Origin: Wurfbainia villosa
Taxonomy: Eukaryota > Streptophyta > Magnoliopsida > Zingiberales > Zingiberaceae
Direction: 5' to 3'
Length of the DNA stretch: 64,000 bases
NCBI GenBank assembly: GCA_025175895.1
Contig: CM045996.1
Span: 108,985,179 to 109,049,178, forward strand
Below, in pieces: positions 1 through 12,377 of the stretch. The notes beneath the pieces were generated by a model that worked only from the letters and a program-made list of their open reading frames with translations, was not told the origin of the DNA and ran no database searches. The translations under genes and the position numbers were made by a program. How positions within the stretch are numbered: position 1 is the first letter of the stretch; each line of letters begins with the position of its first letter.

Positions 1-257
1 CCAGATTCTCCTTCACCTCTTTCCTCCCCTATTCCTTCTAATACTTGTCCCCTCCCTCCCCCCCTATCAAACTCCACACTACCGCAACCTATCCCCCTCA
101 TTACTTCTCTTGAAATTCCCTTAATCCTTCAAGAATTACAAGAAAGCCTCCAAACAATATGTTTCCTTATTTTACTAACTACTTTTTCTGTACAAGTAGT
201 TTATTTCACACTATTTTCATTCATTTTTCAGAGAACCTCAAAGCTTTAATCCTTTGG
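1..257. other. Unassigned flank, CT-rich
   Basis: The first 60 bases or so are C/T-rich, followed by AT-rich sequence with a pyrimidine run ending in CAG near 232. No retrotransposon protein or repeat found elsewhere in the window matches it. It may be the chromosomal host sequence into which the nest was built. Confidence 0.4.
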
Positions 258-413
258 TCAGTGCTTCTTTGAATTCCAAAACCCATAGTGCAAAACATCA
301 ACTTCATATTCATAACCACCACAACCTTCTGTAATGCCAACTGCACCCTCAACATCCACTAAAGGCACCCAGACCAGCCCTGAAGAATTCTCAACACTTA
401 ATCTAGGAATACA
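258..413 (-). pseudogene. Possible terminal exon of a host gene, cut by an LTR
   Basis: On the minus strand about 50 codons stay open up to a TGA at 258-260. The residues (for example SSGLVWVPLVDVEG and GGYEYEVDVLHYGFW) are of mixed composition and unlike any retrotransposon domain in the window. The frame runs upstream into the LTR that begins at 415, so a gene end could have been interrupted there. I do not recognise the family, and 50 codons can stay open by chance. Low confidence. Confidence 0.2.
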
Positions 414-414
414 G

Positions 415-1599
415 TGTTGGGATGTATACTGAAAGCCTAGCCTTTGTATGAACATCTTCATTTTGGAAAAAGAATCACATGATCATTGTTTGCATATTTA
501 TAGTTATGCATATTGTCTAATACTTTACACTATAGATAACATGGTGTGTGGTGTCACACAGAAGATCATGTTATCAGTTCCTTGTAGAGTATAAGTAGAG
601 GCTCACAACCAAGATGGTTTTGGACAAATCATTGGTATGGTTGTAGTGTAATTTGGTATTGGTTTATCTTGACCATAGAATTACACTAGTACACTTTGTG
701 TGTATTGAGCAGGACCGACTTAGAGGTGATTAAATATATTACTGACTACATAATTAAATCAGACCTCTGATATTATGGTGTTCATGCTCTTAATCCCGAT
801 ATAATAACGAGCACATGTACTTAATATTTATTTCTTTGATTTGCTAATGGGCGAGATTTATGTGTTAAATCGATAAGCCCGGTAAGTTGTGAAATAATAT
901 TATTTATATGGTGTGTTGTTGATTATAGGAAGAAATTGTATCCTATGTATTAGGATGATGATGTCCCCTTAAGGAGCTCATAAGGATCACCATGTAAATC
1001 CTGCAGGTGGACTTGGTCCAGCATGATGATAAGGTTGAGTGGTACTGCTCATGGAGTTAGATGTTAATTAATTAATTGTCAGTAAATTAATTAATTAACG
1101 AACATTCAATATCTTAAACACGGGAAGATATTTGTACAATTAATATGTGGAGCTCATATATAATTATGGGGTTGGTGAGATAGATCAATGATGATCACTT
1201 TAGTGGAATGGATCATCATTAATGGATTGAGTTTGGATCCATTGGGTGGCCAAGATCCAACTCCTCCTCATGGTCCCTATTGTAGCCTATTAAAATCCTC
1301 ATGAAGCCTAGATCAAATGGACATGATTAAAAGGAGGCTTGGGCGAAATCTACAAATGGATTCCAAGACTTGGGCAGCAAGTAGAAGGTGTTGCGCTAAG
1401 GGTTTGGAGTTGGGTTGGAGGCTTGGGCGGCAACCTAGGGTTTGGCTTCTCCATTGAGCGGCGACAACACAACCTAGGGTTTGGCTTCTCCATTGAGCGA
1501 CGACAACACAACCTAGGGTTTGGCTCTTGTCTTGGGCGGTGCCACTTCATCTCCTTCCTCACTTTGGCCAGCGGCAACAAGGGCTAGGACTTCTCTTCC
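415..1599 (+). mobile_element. LTR fragment (5' part), cut by G1
   Basis: The segment starts with TGTTGGGATG, a typical LTR start, has a TATA-like TATAAG at 590 in front of a GC-richer stretch, and ends where the G1 LTR begins at 1600. It has no coding capacity. It holds a 15-bp perfect inverted repeat (1063-1099) and a 39-bp tandem repeat (1432-1527). No second copy is in the window, so the other end, the partner LTR and the superfamily are unknown. Plus orientation is inferred from the position of the TATA-like box. Confidence 0.45.
1432..1527. repeat. 39-bp tandem repeat, about 2.5 copies
   Basis: Copies start at 1432, 1471 and 1510, each beginning AACCTAGGGTTTGGC and running through CCATTGAGCG(G/A)CGACAACAC. 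The repeat lies in the presumed transcribed part of the LTR fragment and keeps reading frames open on both strands, giving spurious repetitive peptides. Confidence 0.85.
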
Positions 1600-2187
1600 T
1601 GTCACACCCGCCCTTTCTAGGGGTTCGGAGGGCGGCGCGACGCGATCGTACATACATGCATTACAGCGGAAGACTACATATACTTCTTATAGCGGAAGAC
1701 TTTAGACTTCTTTTTTTTCTTTCTTTTAAACATAAACATGCATCATCATTTCATAAGTATTTCTTTTTAAACATAGAGCATGCATCATCATTTCATAAGT
1801 ACTTAGTTCAAGTTCCTAAAAATCATCTTAAGGGAAAACATGCATAAGTATAGGACACATAAACAGATCTCCTCCACCATGCCACTACCACACACACTTT
1901 GCCCCTCCTGCTACTCCCTTTAGTTTAGTCACCCTTTACCCTTATCTGCAGTACAAGGGAACATAAACTATAAGCACATAGGCTTAGTAAGATCCTGTCC
2001 TACTCACAAAAACCATACGTCAAGCATTAAGCATAGAGTAGTGACATGATCATATAACACATACGAGCATAACATTGATATAAACATACAAGGACATATA
2101 AGAATGGCATTCATGTAAACATACAAGAACATATAAGCATAGCGTGCATATAAACATACAAGAACATAAAAGCATAGCATTCATATA

Positions 2188-2385
2188 AACATACAAGAAC
2201 ATAAGCAAGCATAACATGTAAACATACAAGAACATAAGCAAGCATAACATGTAAACATACAAGAACATAAGCAAGCATAACATGTAAACATACAAGAACA
2301 AAAGCAAGCTTAACATGTAAACATACAAGAACATAAGCAAGCATAACATGTAAACATACAAGAACATAAGCAAGCATAACATGCA
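2188..2385. repeat. 33-bp tandem array in G1 LTR (6 copies here, 3 in partner)
   Basis: The unit, AACATACAAGAACA followed by TAAGCAAGCATAACATGTA with small changes, recurs at about 2188, 2221, 2254, 2287, 2320 and 2353. The partner LTR has copies only at about 10098, 10131 and 10164. Minus-strand translation gives a pseudo-membrane peptide that is an artefact. Confidence 0.9.
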
Positions 2386-3354
2386 TATAACATCATAATG
2401 ATCCAGACATGAAAAAAGGATATATGCAGGATGCTCTTTGAAAACATATATTATAGGTATTTAACAAAATCTCAACATATTGGCCCGGCATTGTACCACA
2501 TCATTATCATCATAGTGCGCATCCCTAATAGACCCGAGGTAGCTAATCCCGAACCCACTAGAGTACTAGGCCCGTACTAAGTCCGTCGGCCGAGGGTCAG
2601 CATAACAGAAGCCCATCCTAAGCCCGTACTTATGACCGTTGGCCTAGGGCATCTGGGAGCCCATCCCGTACTGAGTCTGTACTACGACCGTCGACCCAAG
2701 GGCACGTAGGAGCCCATCCCTTGGACTTTGTTAGGGTCCTGGTACAAGCCATGCAGAAAGTAAAATACATATCATGCTTCTTATCATAACATATCATATT
2801 TCTTTTCATAAACATATCATGTTCCTTATCATGGCATATCCTATTTCTTCTTCATATCATAACATGTTTCTTCTTCATAACATATCATATTGCTTTTCAT
2901 AACATATCATGTTCCTTCTTCATAACATATCATATTTCTTTTCATACATATCAAACGTTCATACAATTTACATGGCAATGAGCATAACATGATAATGCAT
3001 TTAACATGGTAATGAGCAGAACATAATCATGCATTCCTACAATTAACATGGACATATGGTGGTGACATATAAACCAATAATACTAAACAACTTGAGCAAG
3101 GACTACTTAACATCATGCTAACATCACACACATATAGTGCATGGCATAAACATCATGAACAACCATAACATGGTGTGAACTAAACTTCATGGAGTTCTAG
3201 CAAAGTTTTAAACCCTAAACAACTTATATAAGATCTAACTAACCACATATTAATTCTTTCACATATAAATCATGGCATGGAAGGCACTTATGCGTTTAGA
3301 TAAGTCGTGGCCGAGAGCTTCAAGGAATCCTAAGGTCCATTTCTTAAATCTAGC

Positions 3355-3780
3355 TTAGCTATCAACATGTTACCTACATCTATATTCATAACATAGCATG
3401 ACAACTTTTAGATCATAGCATAATAATCCTAAATGGGTCTTGGCCGAATGGTTCAAGGAACTTAAAGGATCAACCATTTAAATTTAGGTTAGCTAATAAC
3501 ATGTTACCTTCATCTATATTCATAACATAGCATGACAACTTATGGATCATAGCATAATAGACCTAAATGGGTCTTGGTCGAATGGTTCAAGGAACTTAAA
3601 GGATCAACCACTTAAGTTTAGGTTAGCTAATAACATGTTACCTTCATCTATATTCATAACATAGCATGACAACTTATGGATCATAGCATAATAGTCCTAA
3701 ATGGATCTTGGTCGAATGGTTCAAGGAACTTAAAGAATCAACCACTTAAATTTAGGTTAGCTAATAAAATGTTACCTTCA
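3355..3780. repeat. 134-bp tandem array in G1 LTR
   Basis: The string TTAGCT opening each unit occurs at 3355, 3489, 3623 and 3757, exactly 134 bp apart. Each unit holds CATCTATATTCATAACATAG and a block reading TTGGCCGAATGGTTCAAGG. The same array is in the partner LTR (about 20035-20460). Confidence 0.9.
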
Positions 3781-3950
3781 TCTAACATCAAAACATATCA
3801 TGAACTCATCTATAGCATGACATAGAACATGTTATCTTCATCTAACATCTAAACATATCATGAACTCATCTATAGCATGGCATAGAAGATGTTATCTTCA
3901 TCTAACATCAAAACATATCATGAACTCATCTAGAGCATGGCATAGAAAAA
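3779..3950. repeat. 60-bp tandem array in G1 LTR, about 3 copies
   Basis: Units at 60-bp spacing contain CATCTAACATC, then CATATCATGAACTCATCTA and GCATGRCATAG. The partner LTR breaks off inside this array at 20572, where C2 begins. Confidence 0.85.
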
Positions 3951-4772
3951 CACATTACGGGTCCAAAGGGGCTTGGCCGAGAGTCCTAGAAGGGTTTGAA
4001 GTTCAACCACTTAACCAAACCCATCTAGAAACCTATCATCATCATATTCATACAAGGTATAGCATGGATCATCATGGAAAACACAAAAAATGGTCTTGGC
4101 TGAAAGTTTCTTGAAGATTTTAAGATCTAACACTTAACCAAACCTATTTAGCAACCTATCATCATCATATTCATACAAGGTATAGCATGGATCATCATGG
4201 AGGGCACAAGGAAGGGTCTTGGCTGAAAGTTCATGAAGGGATTCACATAATAACATCAATCGAAAACAACTTGTATGCAGGTGAGGGGATACTTACATCC
4301 TTTGCTTTGTTAATAGTTGGAAAATACCCTAAGGGATGCCAAACCTAGAGCCTTCTTCTTGCTTGGCTAGCTTTCAGAAAATGGAAGAAAGAGCCTAGGG
4401 TTTTCGGTGAGGAAGAAGAAGAGGAGAAGTGGAGAATGAAAAATGGGTTTTCTCTTGTCTCCTCATTCCCTATTTATTCACTTGAAGGTGTCCCTTAGCC
4501 TCCCTTACCCTTATCTATCATTTCCCATATTCCTCTAATAGTACAACCTTGCTGGGCTTCTGTTTATTGGATGCATCTTTAGAGCTTAGCTATCTACTAG
4601 AGGTTTGGGGTTCAATTCCTAGGTCATGCATCCTTTTTGGCTCTATTTCTTTTAGTTTTTGTAAGAGCCCACATAAAGCCCATTATAATCATGCTAAAAT
4701 TCTTGTAAAATTGCTAGGAATTTTACGGGCGTTACAATCTTTCATACCTTTTAAAAGTTTCGTCCTCGAAAC

Positions 4773-6254
4773 TTAGAACAACTCTGGGTACTTTTGTTTC
4801 ATGTCCTCCTCGCGTTCCCAAGTAGCTTCTTCGTACCATTGATTTTGCCATAGGACCTTCACTTGGGGCACCTCTTTATTCCTTAGCCTTTTGACTTCTC
4901 GGTCTAGTATCTGGATAGGCCGACTTTCATAACTCAGGTCCTCTTGAACTTGCACTGTTTGTGGCTCGATCACTTGGTCCGTACTGGAAATGCACTTCTT
5001 GAGCATCGAAACATGGAACACGTTGTGAATAGCCGACATCTCTTGAGGCAGCTCTAGCTCGTAAGCTACCTTGCCAACTCTCTTCAATATCAGATACGGT
5101 CCCACATAACGCGGACTCAACTTACCCTTCCTTCCGAATCTCATCACTCCCTTCATAGGGGCCACTTTGAGGAATACCAGATCCTCGACTTCGAATTCTA
5201 ACGGTCTACGTCGCATATCTGCATAGCTCTTTTGTCGGCTCTGAGCAGTTTCAATTCTTTGGCAGACATTCTATATAGCTCGGGTGGTGTCGTCAATGAA
5301 ATCTGTCTGGAGTCCCATTCCCTTCTTTTCACCACCCTCGTACCAGCATATAGGAGATCTACATTTCCTCCCGTATAGAGCCTCGTAGGGCACCATTCCA
5401 ATAGTAGCTTGGTAGCTATTGTTGTAAGCGAATTCTGCCAAGCATAAGTATCGGCATCAACTCCCTTTGAAATCCAGGGCGCAAGCTCGTAACATATCCT
5501 CCAGTACTTGATTTACCCTTTCGGTATGTCCATCCGTCTGAGGATGGAAGGCAGTACTGAATAATAGCTTCGTGCCAAGGGTCTTCTAAACACATTCCCA
5601 GAAATGGGAAATAAAATGACCATCTCTGTCAGAAATGATTGTCTTAGGAATCCCATGTAATCTGATAATTTTCTTAGCATATAATTGAGCCAGTTGCTCA
5701 GTCGAATAAGTCATCTTGATTGCTAAGAAGTGGGCAGACTTCGTCAATCTGTCCACAATTACCCATATAGCATCATATCCGTTTGTCGTCTTGGGCAATC
5801 CTGAGATGAAATCCATAGAAATATCTTCCCATTTCCATTCTGGAATTTGGATCGGCTGCAGTGTTCCTCCAGGTCTCTGGTGTTCTACTTTAACCCTCTG
5901 GCAGGTCAGGCAGGTACTGACATACTGAGCCACATCTCTTTTCATTCTGAACCACCAGAATTTTCTTTTTAGGTCTTGGTACATCTTGGTGGTTCCAGGA
6001 TGCATCGCATAAGGAGTTCCGTGAGCTTCCTCAAATATCTTCTTCCGTAATTCTGGATCATCGGGAATTCACAAGCGGCCCCTGAGGTAGAGTATTCCAC
6101 TATCAGAGATACGAAACCCATCATCCTTTCCTTCTAGGACCTCTTGCTTGATCCTCTGAATGCTTGGGTCATGGGTTTGCTTTTCCAATATATCGTTGGA
6201 CAGCGTCGGTGCTATCGTCATGGTCAAGAGCTGTCCGGAAATAATTTCAACCCC
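4773..6254 (-). pseudogene. G1 integrase with chromodomain-like C-terminus (broken)
   Basis: Integrase joins element cDNA to host DNA. Three minus-strand blocks are seen. 5586-6005 covers the end of the zinc-binding region (CLTCQRVK) and the core (DFISGLPK, then VDRLTKSAHF and ISDRDGHF, two catalytic aspartates). 5198-5401 is the rest of the core in a shifted frame. 4773-5216 has the GPY/F-type module (KLSPRYVGPYLIL, HNVFHVSMLKK), then a chromodomain-like tail (VLWQNQWYEEATWE). Frame changes near 5580 and 5400 break the protein. The tail supports the chromovirus assignment; in that group it is thought to steer integration to heterochromatin. Confidence 0.85.
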
Positions 6255-7702
6255 TTAACGCATAATTTCCTTTTCTAAGGGCCGAGATAATACTGATAGA
6301 GACATCAAGGTGGCGCAGGACTTCCTGCTGAGTGCATCGGCCACCTTGTTCGCTTTTCCTGGATGGTAGAAGATCTCACAGTCATAATCCTTGACGAGCT
6401 CGAGCCATCTGTGTTGTCTCATGTTCAGGTCCTTCTGTGTGAAGATATATTTCAGACTCTGGTGGTCTGTATAAATCCTACACTGAGCTCCATATAGATA
6501 ATGCCTCCATGTTTTTAGAGCAAAGACCATGGCCGCTAGCTCTAGATCATGAGTGGGATAATTCCTTTCATGTTCTTTGAGTTGCCTAGAGGCGTAGGCA
6601 ATGACCTTGCCGTTCTGCATGAGTACAACTCCGAGTCCCAACTTGGAAGTGTCGCTGTACATGTCAAAGCCTTCGTTACTATCCGGAAGAGCAAGGATTA
6701 GAGCGCTGATTAGTCTCTTTTTCAATTCTGTGAAACTCTTCTCGCAGGCATCCGTCCATTCATACTTTTTGTTCTTTCTGGTGAGGACTGTCATAGGTGC
6801 TACAATTCTAGAGAAGTTCTCTACAAACTTTCTGTAGTAGCTTGCTAGCCCAAGAAAGCTTCTGATCTCGCTGGCATTCTTTTGTCGGTTCCAGTTACTC
6901 ACAACTTCAATCTTTATTGGGTCTACCATCACTCTGTGCTTAGATATAACATGACCCAAAAATGATACTTGATCGATCCAGAATTTGCATTTGGAGAACT
7001 TTGCATACAGTTGCTTTCCCGAAGAATCTGTAATACCATATTCAGGTGTTCTGCATGCTCTTCTAGGGTTCTCGAATATATCAGTATATCGTCGATGAAA
7101 ATGATTACAAATTTGTCGAGAAATGCTGAGAATACCCGATTCATCAGATCCATGAACATAGCAGGTGCATTCGTCACTCCGAATGGCATAACTACAAACT
7201 CGTAATGTCCATATATTGTTCGAAAAGTCATCTTTGGTATATCATCTAGTTTCACTTTCACTTGATGATAGCCAGACCACAGGTCAATCTTAGAGAAGAC
7301 GGTGGCACCCTTTAGCTGGTCGAATAGGTCGTCAATCCACGGTAAAGGGTACCTGTTCTTGATCATCACATTATTTAGCGCTCGATAGTCTATGCACATT
7401 CACATAGACCCATCTTTCTTCTTCACCAACAGTACTGGAGCTCCCCATGGAGAGCAACTTGGGCGTATGAGTCCCTTGTCGAGTAACTCCTGTAGTTGTC
7501 CCTGAAGTTCCTTCAATTAAGCCGACGCCATATGGTAAGGTGCTTTAGAGATCGGGTTAGTACCAGGAATCAATTCAATCTCAAATTCAATTTCTCTATC
7601 TGGGGCTAACCCTTGTAGTTTATCTGGGAATACTTCTGGGTAGTTGCATACAACTCTGACATCTTCTAGCTTCTGGTCCTCGGCTTGACTTGTATCAACC
7701 AC
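6255..7702 (-). pseudogene. G1 reverse transcriptase and RNase H (broken)
   Basis: The RT N-terminal region is at 7517-7702 (VCNYPEVFPDKLQGL, then PGTNPISKAPY). The palm is at 6929-7399 with MPFGVTNAPA and the catalytic FIDDI at 7085-7099. The thumb and RNase H are at 6255-6959 (SFLGLASYYRKF, YTDHQSLKY, ADALSRK). A frameshift near 7000 separates palm from thumb, and stops separate the N-terminal piece, so no active enzyme can be made. The RNase H block reads SDTSKLG where an alanine would be usual after the aspartate. Homology is unmistakable for Ty3-gypsy. Confidence 0.9.
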
Positions 7703-8244
7703 ATGTGCTAGAAACCCAAAGGCATCCTTTCTAACATCTTATCGATTCTTCTCCTCGGCTCTCCAATAAATTCAAACATAGGTTCTGCCTCCGGCTGAAA
7801 GACCACTTTTCTTTTATGACACTCGATCGAAGCACCATACTTGCTTAAGAAATCCATGCCCAATATGACATCATAATCCTACATGTCGAGCACTATCAGA
7901 TCACAGTAGAGTTCTCTGTCTCCGATTCTAATGGGTGCAGCTCGTAGCATATGAGTGGAGGGCATTACTTCTCCCGAGGGTAGAGTGGTTATGAACTTGC
8001 GATCCAAAGCTTGTAGTGGCATGTCTATCTTTTCCGTGAAGGGTGTAGAAACAAACGAATGTGTTGCCCCAGTATCATATAATGCAGTAGCATGCTGACA
8101 GAAAATAAATATCTGACCTGTGACAACCGTAGAAGCGTTTGCCACATCTTCTTGGGTGAGAGAGAATACCCTGGCATCTGTCATAACTGGCAGGGCTTCC
8201 AATCTCCCTTGACTGATCGGGGTTCCTTCGATTGCAGCCTGCAT
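7703..8244 (-). pseudogene. G1 aspartic protease (broken)
   Basis: The minus-strand frame 7879-8244 contains the active-site motif DTGATHSF, then a second half ending IGDRELYCDLIVLDM, as in gypsy proteases that cut the gag-pol precursor. A stop just after VLDM separates it from the linker to RT. The active-site triad is kept but the protein is not continuous with gag or RT. Confidence 0.8.
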
Positions 8245-9270
8245 CTGGTGTAGCTGTGGAGGAGCACCTCAGATCTTGGGCATATGGTCGAGGAGGTTCT
8301 CGAACTGAATAGGCGATCCTTGACTCTATGCCCTTCCCGTCCACAGTTGTATCATCTATTTGTGCCTCGGTAGCATACTCCAGGATGTATCTTCCCGCAT
8401 GTAGCACACAGAGGGATCTTGGGCTGCTTGTTCGCTGGACTACCTTTAGAGTCATCCCATTGCTTTCTCTTGCCAGTGTGGTTCCCTTTCCAAATACTCT
8501 GGTTTCTCTGACCTCCTGACTGGGCTTGACCCCTGCCTTCACTCAGTGCCTTCCTTTGCTAGTTAATATTGTTCAGATAATGCTCGGTAATCAAGGCACT
8601 ACTGAACAGCTCCTCTGCGGTCTGCGGTCTATTAACTCCGCCGGCCACGTTTAGAGCTATCTCGGGTCGGAGCATCTTCAGCATGAGTCTAACCCTTTCT
8701 CTTTCCGTGCTGACCAACTCTAGGCATAGGCGTGTGACTCGGTTGAATCTCTTCACGGCTTCACTGACTGATAGGTCACCTTGCCGGAACCCAGTGAACT
8801 CGTCGTAATGCTTGTTCGTCACTCACAAATGGAAGAATTCTTCAAAAAAATTCATACTCGAAGTCCGTCCATCTCATCTGATTCACTTGCCTCTTTGATT
8901 TAACCTATTCCCACCACATCCGAGCATCTCCCGAAAGGCAAAATGACGCACACTTAATCTTCTCACATTCGGGCCAGTCCAATAGCTCTACGATGCTTTC
9001 CACAGTCTTGAACCAGGCCTGGGCGTCCCATGGTTCACCAGTACCAGAGAAATTTTCCGGCTTCAGCCTCTACCACTGGATCAGGTAAGCTTCCTGTCAA
9101 ACCATCAGGCCAGGGCCCGCTGGTGGGGCGGTAGGGTTTCCTCGATGATTCATTAAGGCATTTATCACTTGTTGTTGCTCTGTGACTTGACGCTGGAGTT
9201 TAGTAACCACATGCGTGAGGTCATGTGGGGGTGCTATCTCATCGACTCTACTACTGCGTCTCCTAGCCAT
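8245..9270 (-). pseudogene. G1 gag (broken)
   Basis: The likely start is the ATG at 9270 (MARRRSSRVDE), just downstream of the primer-binding site. A heptad-like stretch follows (LTHVVTKLQRQVTEQQQVINAL), then a capsid-like block at 8559-8822 (MTNKHYDEFTGFRQGDLSVSEA). Two zinc knuckles at about 8330-8400 show CATCGKIHPGVC and YNCGREGH. In the second, the first Cys codon is replaced by TGA. The parts lie in several frames with stops between. Assembles the particle in working elements; non-functional here. Confidence 0.75.
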
Positions 9271-9493
9271 CTTTATCTTCATATATTAGAGTAAGGCTAG
9301 TATAAGATTATCGTTCATTTATCTATGAATAGTTAAACTAAAAGCTAGCATAAGGGTATCATACATATTTTCAGGCATATTTAAGATAGAAGCATTTCTT
9401 ATCATACATGAACAAAATAGAGTAGGCATAGAAATTCTTACTTGGAGCGGCAAGATTTGGAGCTTGATATGTGTGTAGTGGAAAGACAGATCT

Positions 9494-9505
9494 GCTCTGA
9501 TACCA
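9494..9505 (-). other. G1 primer-binding site (initiator Met tRNA)
   Basis: Reads TGGTATCAGAGC on the minus strand, complementary to the 3' end of plant initiator Met tRNA, three bases inside the 5' LTR end at 9509. Fixes the element's orientation and LTR boundary. Confidence 0.9.
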
Positions 9506-9508
9506 ACC

Positions 9509-10516
9509 TGTCACGCCCGCCCTTTCCAGGGGTTCAGAGGGCGGCGCAACACGATCGTACATACATGCATTACAGCGGAAGACTACATATACTGCTTAGA
9601 GTGAAAGACTTTAGACATCTTTTTTTTTCTTTCTTTTAAACATAAACATGCATCATCATTTCATAAGTATTTCATTTAAAACATAGAGCATGCATCATCA
9701 TTTCATAAGTACTTAGTTCAAGTTCCTAAAAATCATCTTAAGGGAAAACATGCATAAGTATAGGACACATAAACAGATCTCCTCCACCATGCCACTACCA
9801 CACACACTTTGTCCCTCCTGCTGCTCCCTTTAGTATAGCCACCCTTTACCCTTATCTTCAGTACAAGGGAACATAAACTATAAGCACATAGGCTTAGTAA
9901 GATCCTGTCCTACTCACCAAAATCATACGTCAAGCATTAAACATAGAGTAGTGACATGATCATATAACACATACGAGCATAACATTGATATAAACATACA
10001 TGGACATATAAGCATGACATTCATGTAAACATACAAGAACATATAAGCATAGCGCGCATATAAACATACAAGAACATAAAAGCATAGCATTCATATAAAC
10101 ATACAAGAACATAAGCAAGCATAACATGTAAACATACAAGAACATAAGCAAGCATAACATGTAAACATACAAGAACATAAGCAAGCATAACTTGCATATA
10201 ACATCATAATGATTCAGACATGAAATAAGGATATATGCAGGATGCTCTTTGAAAACATATATTATAGGTATTTAATATAATCTCAACATATTGGGCCCGA
10301 CATTGTACCACATCATCATTATCATAGCGTGCATCCCTAATAGACCCGAGGTAGCTAATCCCGAACCCACTAGAGTACTAGGCCTGTACTAAGTCCGTCG
10401 GCCTAGGGGAAGCATAACAGAAGTCCATCCTAAGCTCGTACTTATGACCGTCGGCCTAGGGCATCTGGGAGCTCATCCCGTACTGAGTCCGTACTATGAC
10501 CGTCGACCCAGGGGCA
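9509..10516 (-). repeat. G1 5' LTR, first part
   Basis: Matches the 3' LTR from its TGTCAC end (1600) to about 2700, where C1 is inserted. The 33-bp array has three copies here against six in the partner. TTCCGCTG again lies on the minus strand near 9575. Confidence 0.9.
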
Positions 10517-12377
10517 TGTAGGGATCTTGTATGCAAAATAGCATTCGCGCAACGGAAAATTAGGATCCCTTCCAAGTGATCCTTGCGAAAGAAAACCTCG
10601 TACAAAATAAATTTCTCTAAAAGAAAACCTATCTTATAGGAGAATTCTACCTTTGTTGCGTGCCCTTTGCAATCCCGCTTTTCCTTGGATGTGTTGGATC
10701 TTTTAGCACGTTCAAATGTTCGTGCCTCTATATGTATTCACACGAGCAAGCTCTTGTCTCACAAAAGAAAACTAGAAGATCTCTCCTTTACTTCTTGCTA
10801 GAGAAGTCCCTAAAGGAGAGGAAGGTAGGGAAGAAGAGAAAGGAAGAAGAAGACTACTCTTCTTGCTAGCTTACACTCACAAAACCACACAACAAAAGCC
10901 TCTCCCACCAAGCTCTCACCAAGCCTTAAGCTCCCACTCAACTCCTTTGGCCGGCCACCCCATGGGGTGTTTTATAGGATTTGAAAAACCTTTCATCTCC
11001 TATCACATTCAATGCAATCAATGGCATTGAAAGATAATTAAACAAGGAGTTATCCTCCTTGTTTTGGCCAGCCACATGTTGAGGAAATCCAAGGGTCAAA
11101 ACCCTTTGTCTCCTTCCAACTCATCAAGCTTAGGTGGCATGCTTAGGTGGCATGCTTATGTGGCATTCATGGATGTTGAATTAATCTTATTAATTCAATA
11201 AGCTTATGTTATCATATTGAATTAATCTCATTAAATCAATAAGGTAACATATTGAATTAATCTTATTAAATCAATTAAGCTTAGCATATTGAATTAATCT
11301 CATTAAATCAATAAGCTAAAATTCTCATTAAGCTTAAAGTCCAAAAACCATTTTGTACTTAAGCTTATTCCCAAATTATTCTAGTCAAACTAGAATGCAC
11401 TAATTCTTCTAATCATCATGCTCTTTGTGTGTGACCCTATAGGCTCTCATAACGTTGGCAGTTGATCTAAACTCTTTTAGATACACAAGCAATGAGCGGC
11501 ATCTAGCAATACATCATTGCTACCCAATTCTGAGATAAGTCAAGATCGACTAACCTTTTTACGTGACTACTATAATGTATGACCGTGTCCTTCTATCCTT
11601 GATATCAGATTGACCAATGAGGCATAGACCGTGTCATCCTCGATCAATCTATGTGTTTCTTGATCCCTGAGTAAACTAACTCAAATAAATGAGCTCAATA
11701 TCTCATATTGACTCATTCGAGCATGACCATGCGTTTTAGTAGTTCCACTCAATCAAGGGGCCCACAGATATCACTCCCGTCATATGGGAGGGATAGATCC
11801 CATCTACATCACTCACATCCCTCCGCATAATTTGTTATATACCCAGTAATCGCCTTTATGGTCCACCTATGGGTGACGCGTTTGTGATACCAAAGTACAT
11901 AACTCCTTATGTAGGGAACCGTAGTGACTTCAGGTTTGAGGACTATTCATACCAATAGTCACATGAGAAAGTTTATGACACTCATATGACGATCCATGAA
12001 ACTTTCTCATGGTTGGTCAGTTCAGTATATATTCTCTAATATGTACCCATGTGTCAACTTGATATCATATATCCATGACTTGTGAGATCAAGTCATCAAT
12101 TGACCTACATGCTAGTCTTTATGTATTAATATTGCCCTTGCATATTAATACTTGACTAGGAACATTTAGGAAAGTGTTCTCTGTAGCCTCTCATAATCAA
12201 TTCTGCCAATTGATGTGCTATAGATAAGAACCTACTTTTCTAGGGCATTATTATATTTAATTTAGCTGGCACAAGCAAGATGTAAATATAATAACCAATC
12301 CTTTGCCTTTATAGAATATGATACAAAATGTTCCCTATTCAACCATCACATGATTGGTTCTAGGGCTATAACTAACA
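10517..12377 (-). repeat. C1 3' LTR
   Basis: 1861 bp, nearly the same as 17493-19369. TATAAAA on the minus strand at 10970-10976 is a plausible TATA box. A purine-rich leader block (10765-10860) and repeated TTGAATTAATCT(T/C)ATTAA segments (11170-11310) occur in both copies. Confidence 0.9.

Larger units (their letters stand above)
1600..4736 (-). repeat. G1 3' LTR (complete)
   Basis: Bounded by TGTCAC at 1600 and GTTACA at 4731-4736, and matched by 9509-10516 plus 19375-20572. Inside are three tandem arrays: a 33-bp unit (2188-2385), a 134-bp unit (3355-3780) and a 60-bp unit (3779-3950). A further 121-bp duplication has copies starting at 4012 and 4133. TTCCGCTG occurs on the minus strand at 1664-1671, near the LTR 3' end. 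A purine-rich stretch on the minus strand at 4737-4755 is the probable polypurine tract. Confidence 0.9.

Noticed and set aside
1339..1587. 82-codon frame with repeated LGFGFSIERRQHN
   Set aside because: Product of the 39-bp tandem repeat (a multiple of three), also open on the other strand.
2188..2385. CRISPR-like array
   Set aside because: Units are directly tandem with no unique spacers, inside a plant LTR.
2050..2386. A repetitive membrane-like peptide (LCLLMFLYVYM repeats) on the minus strand
   Set aside because: Artefact of the 33-bp tandem array, which stays open in several frames; it also appears shortened in the partner LTR.
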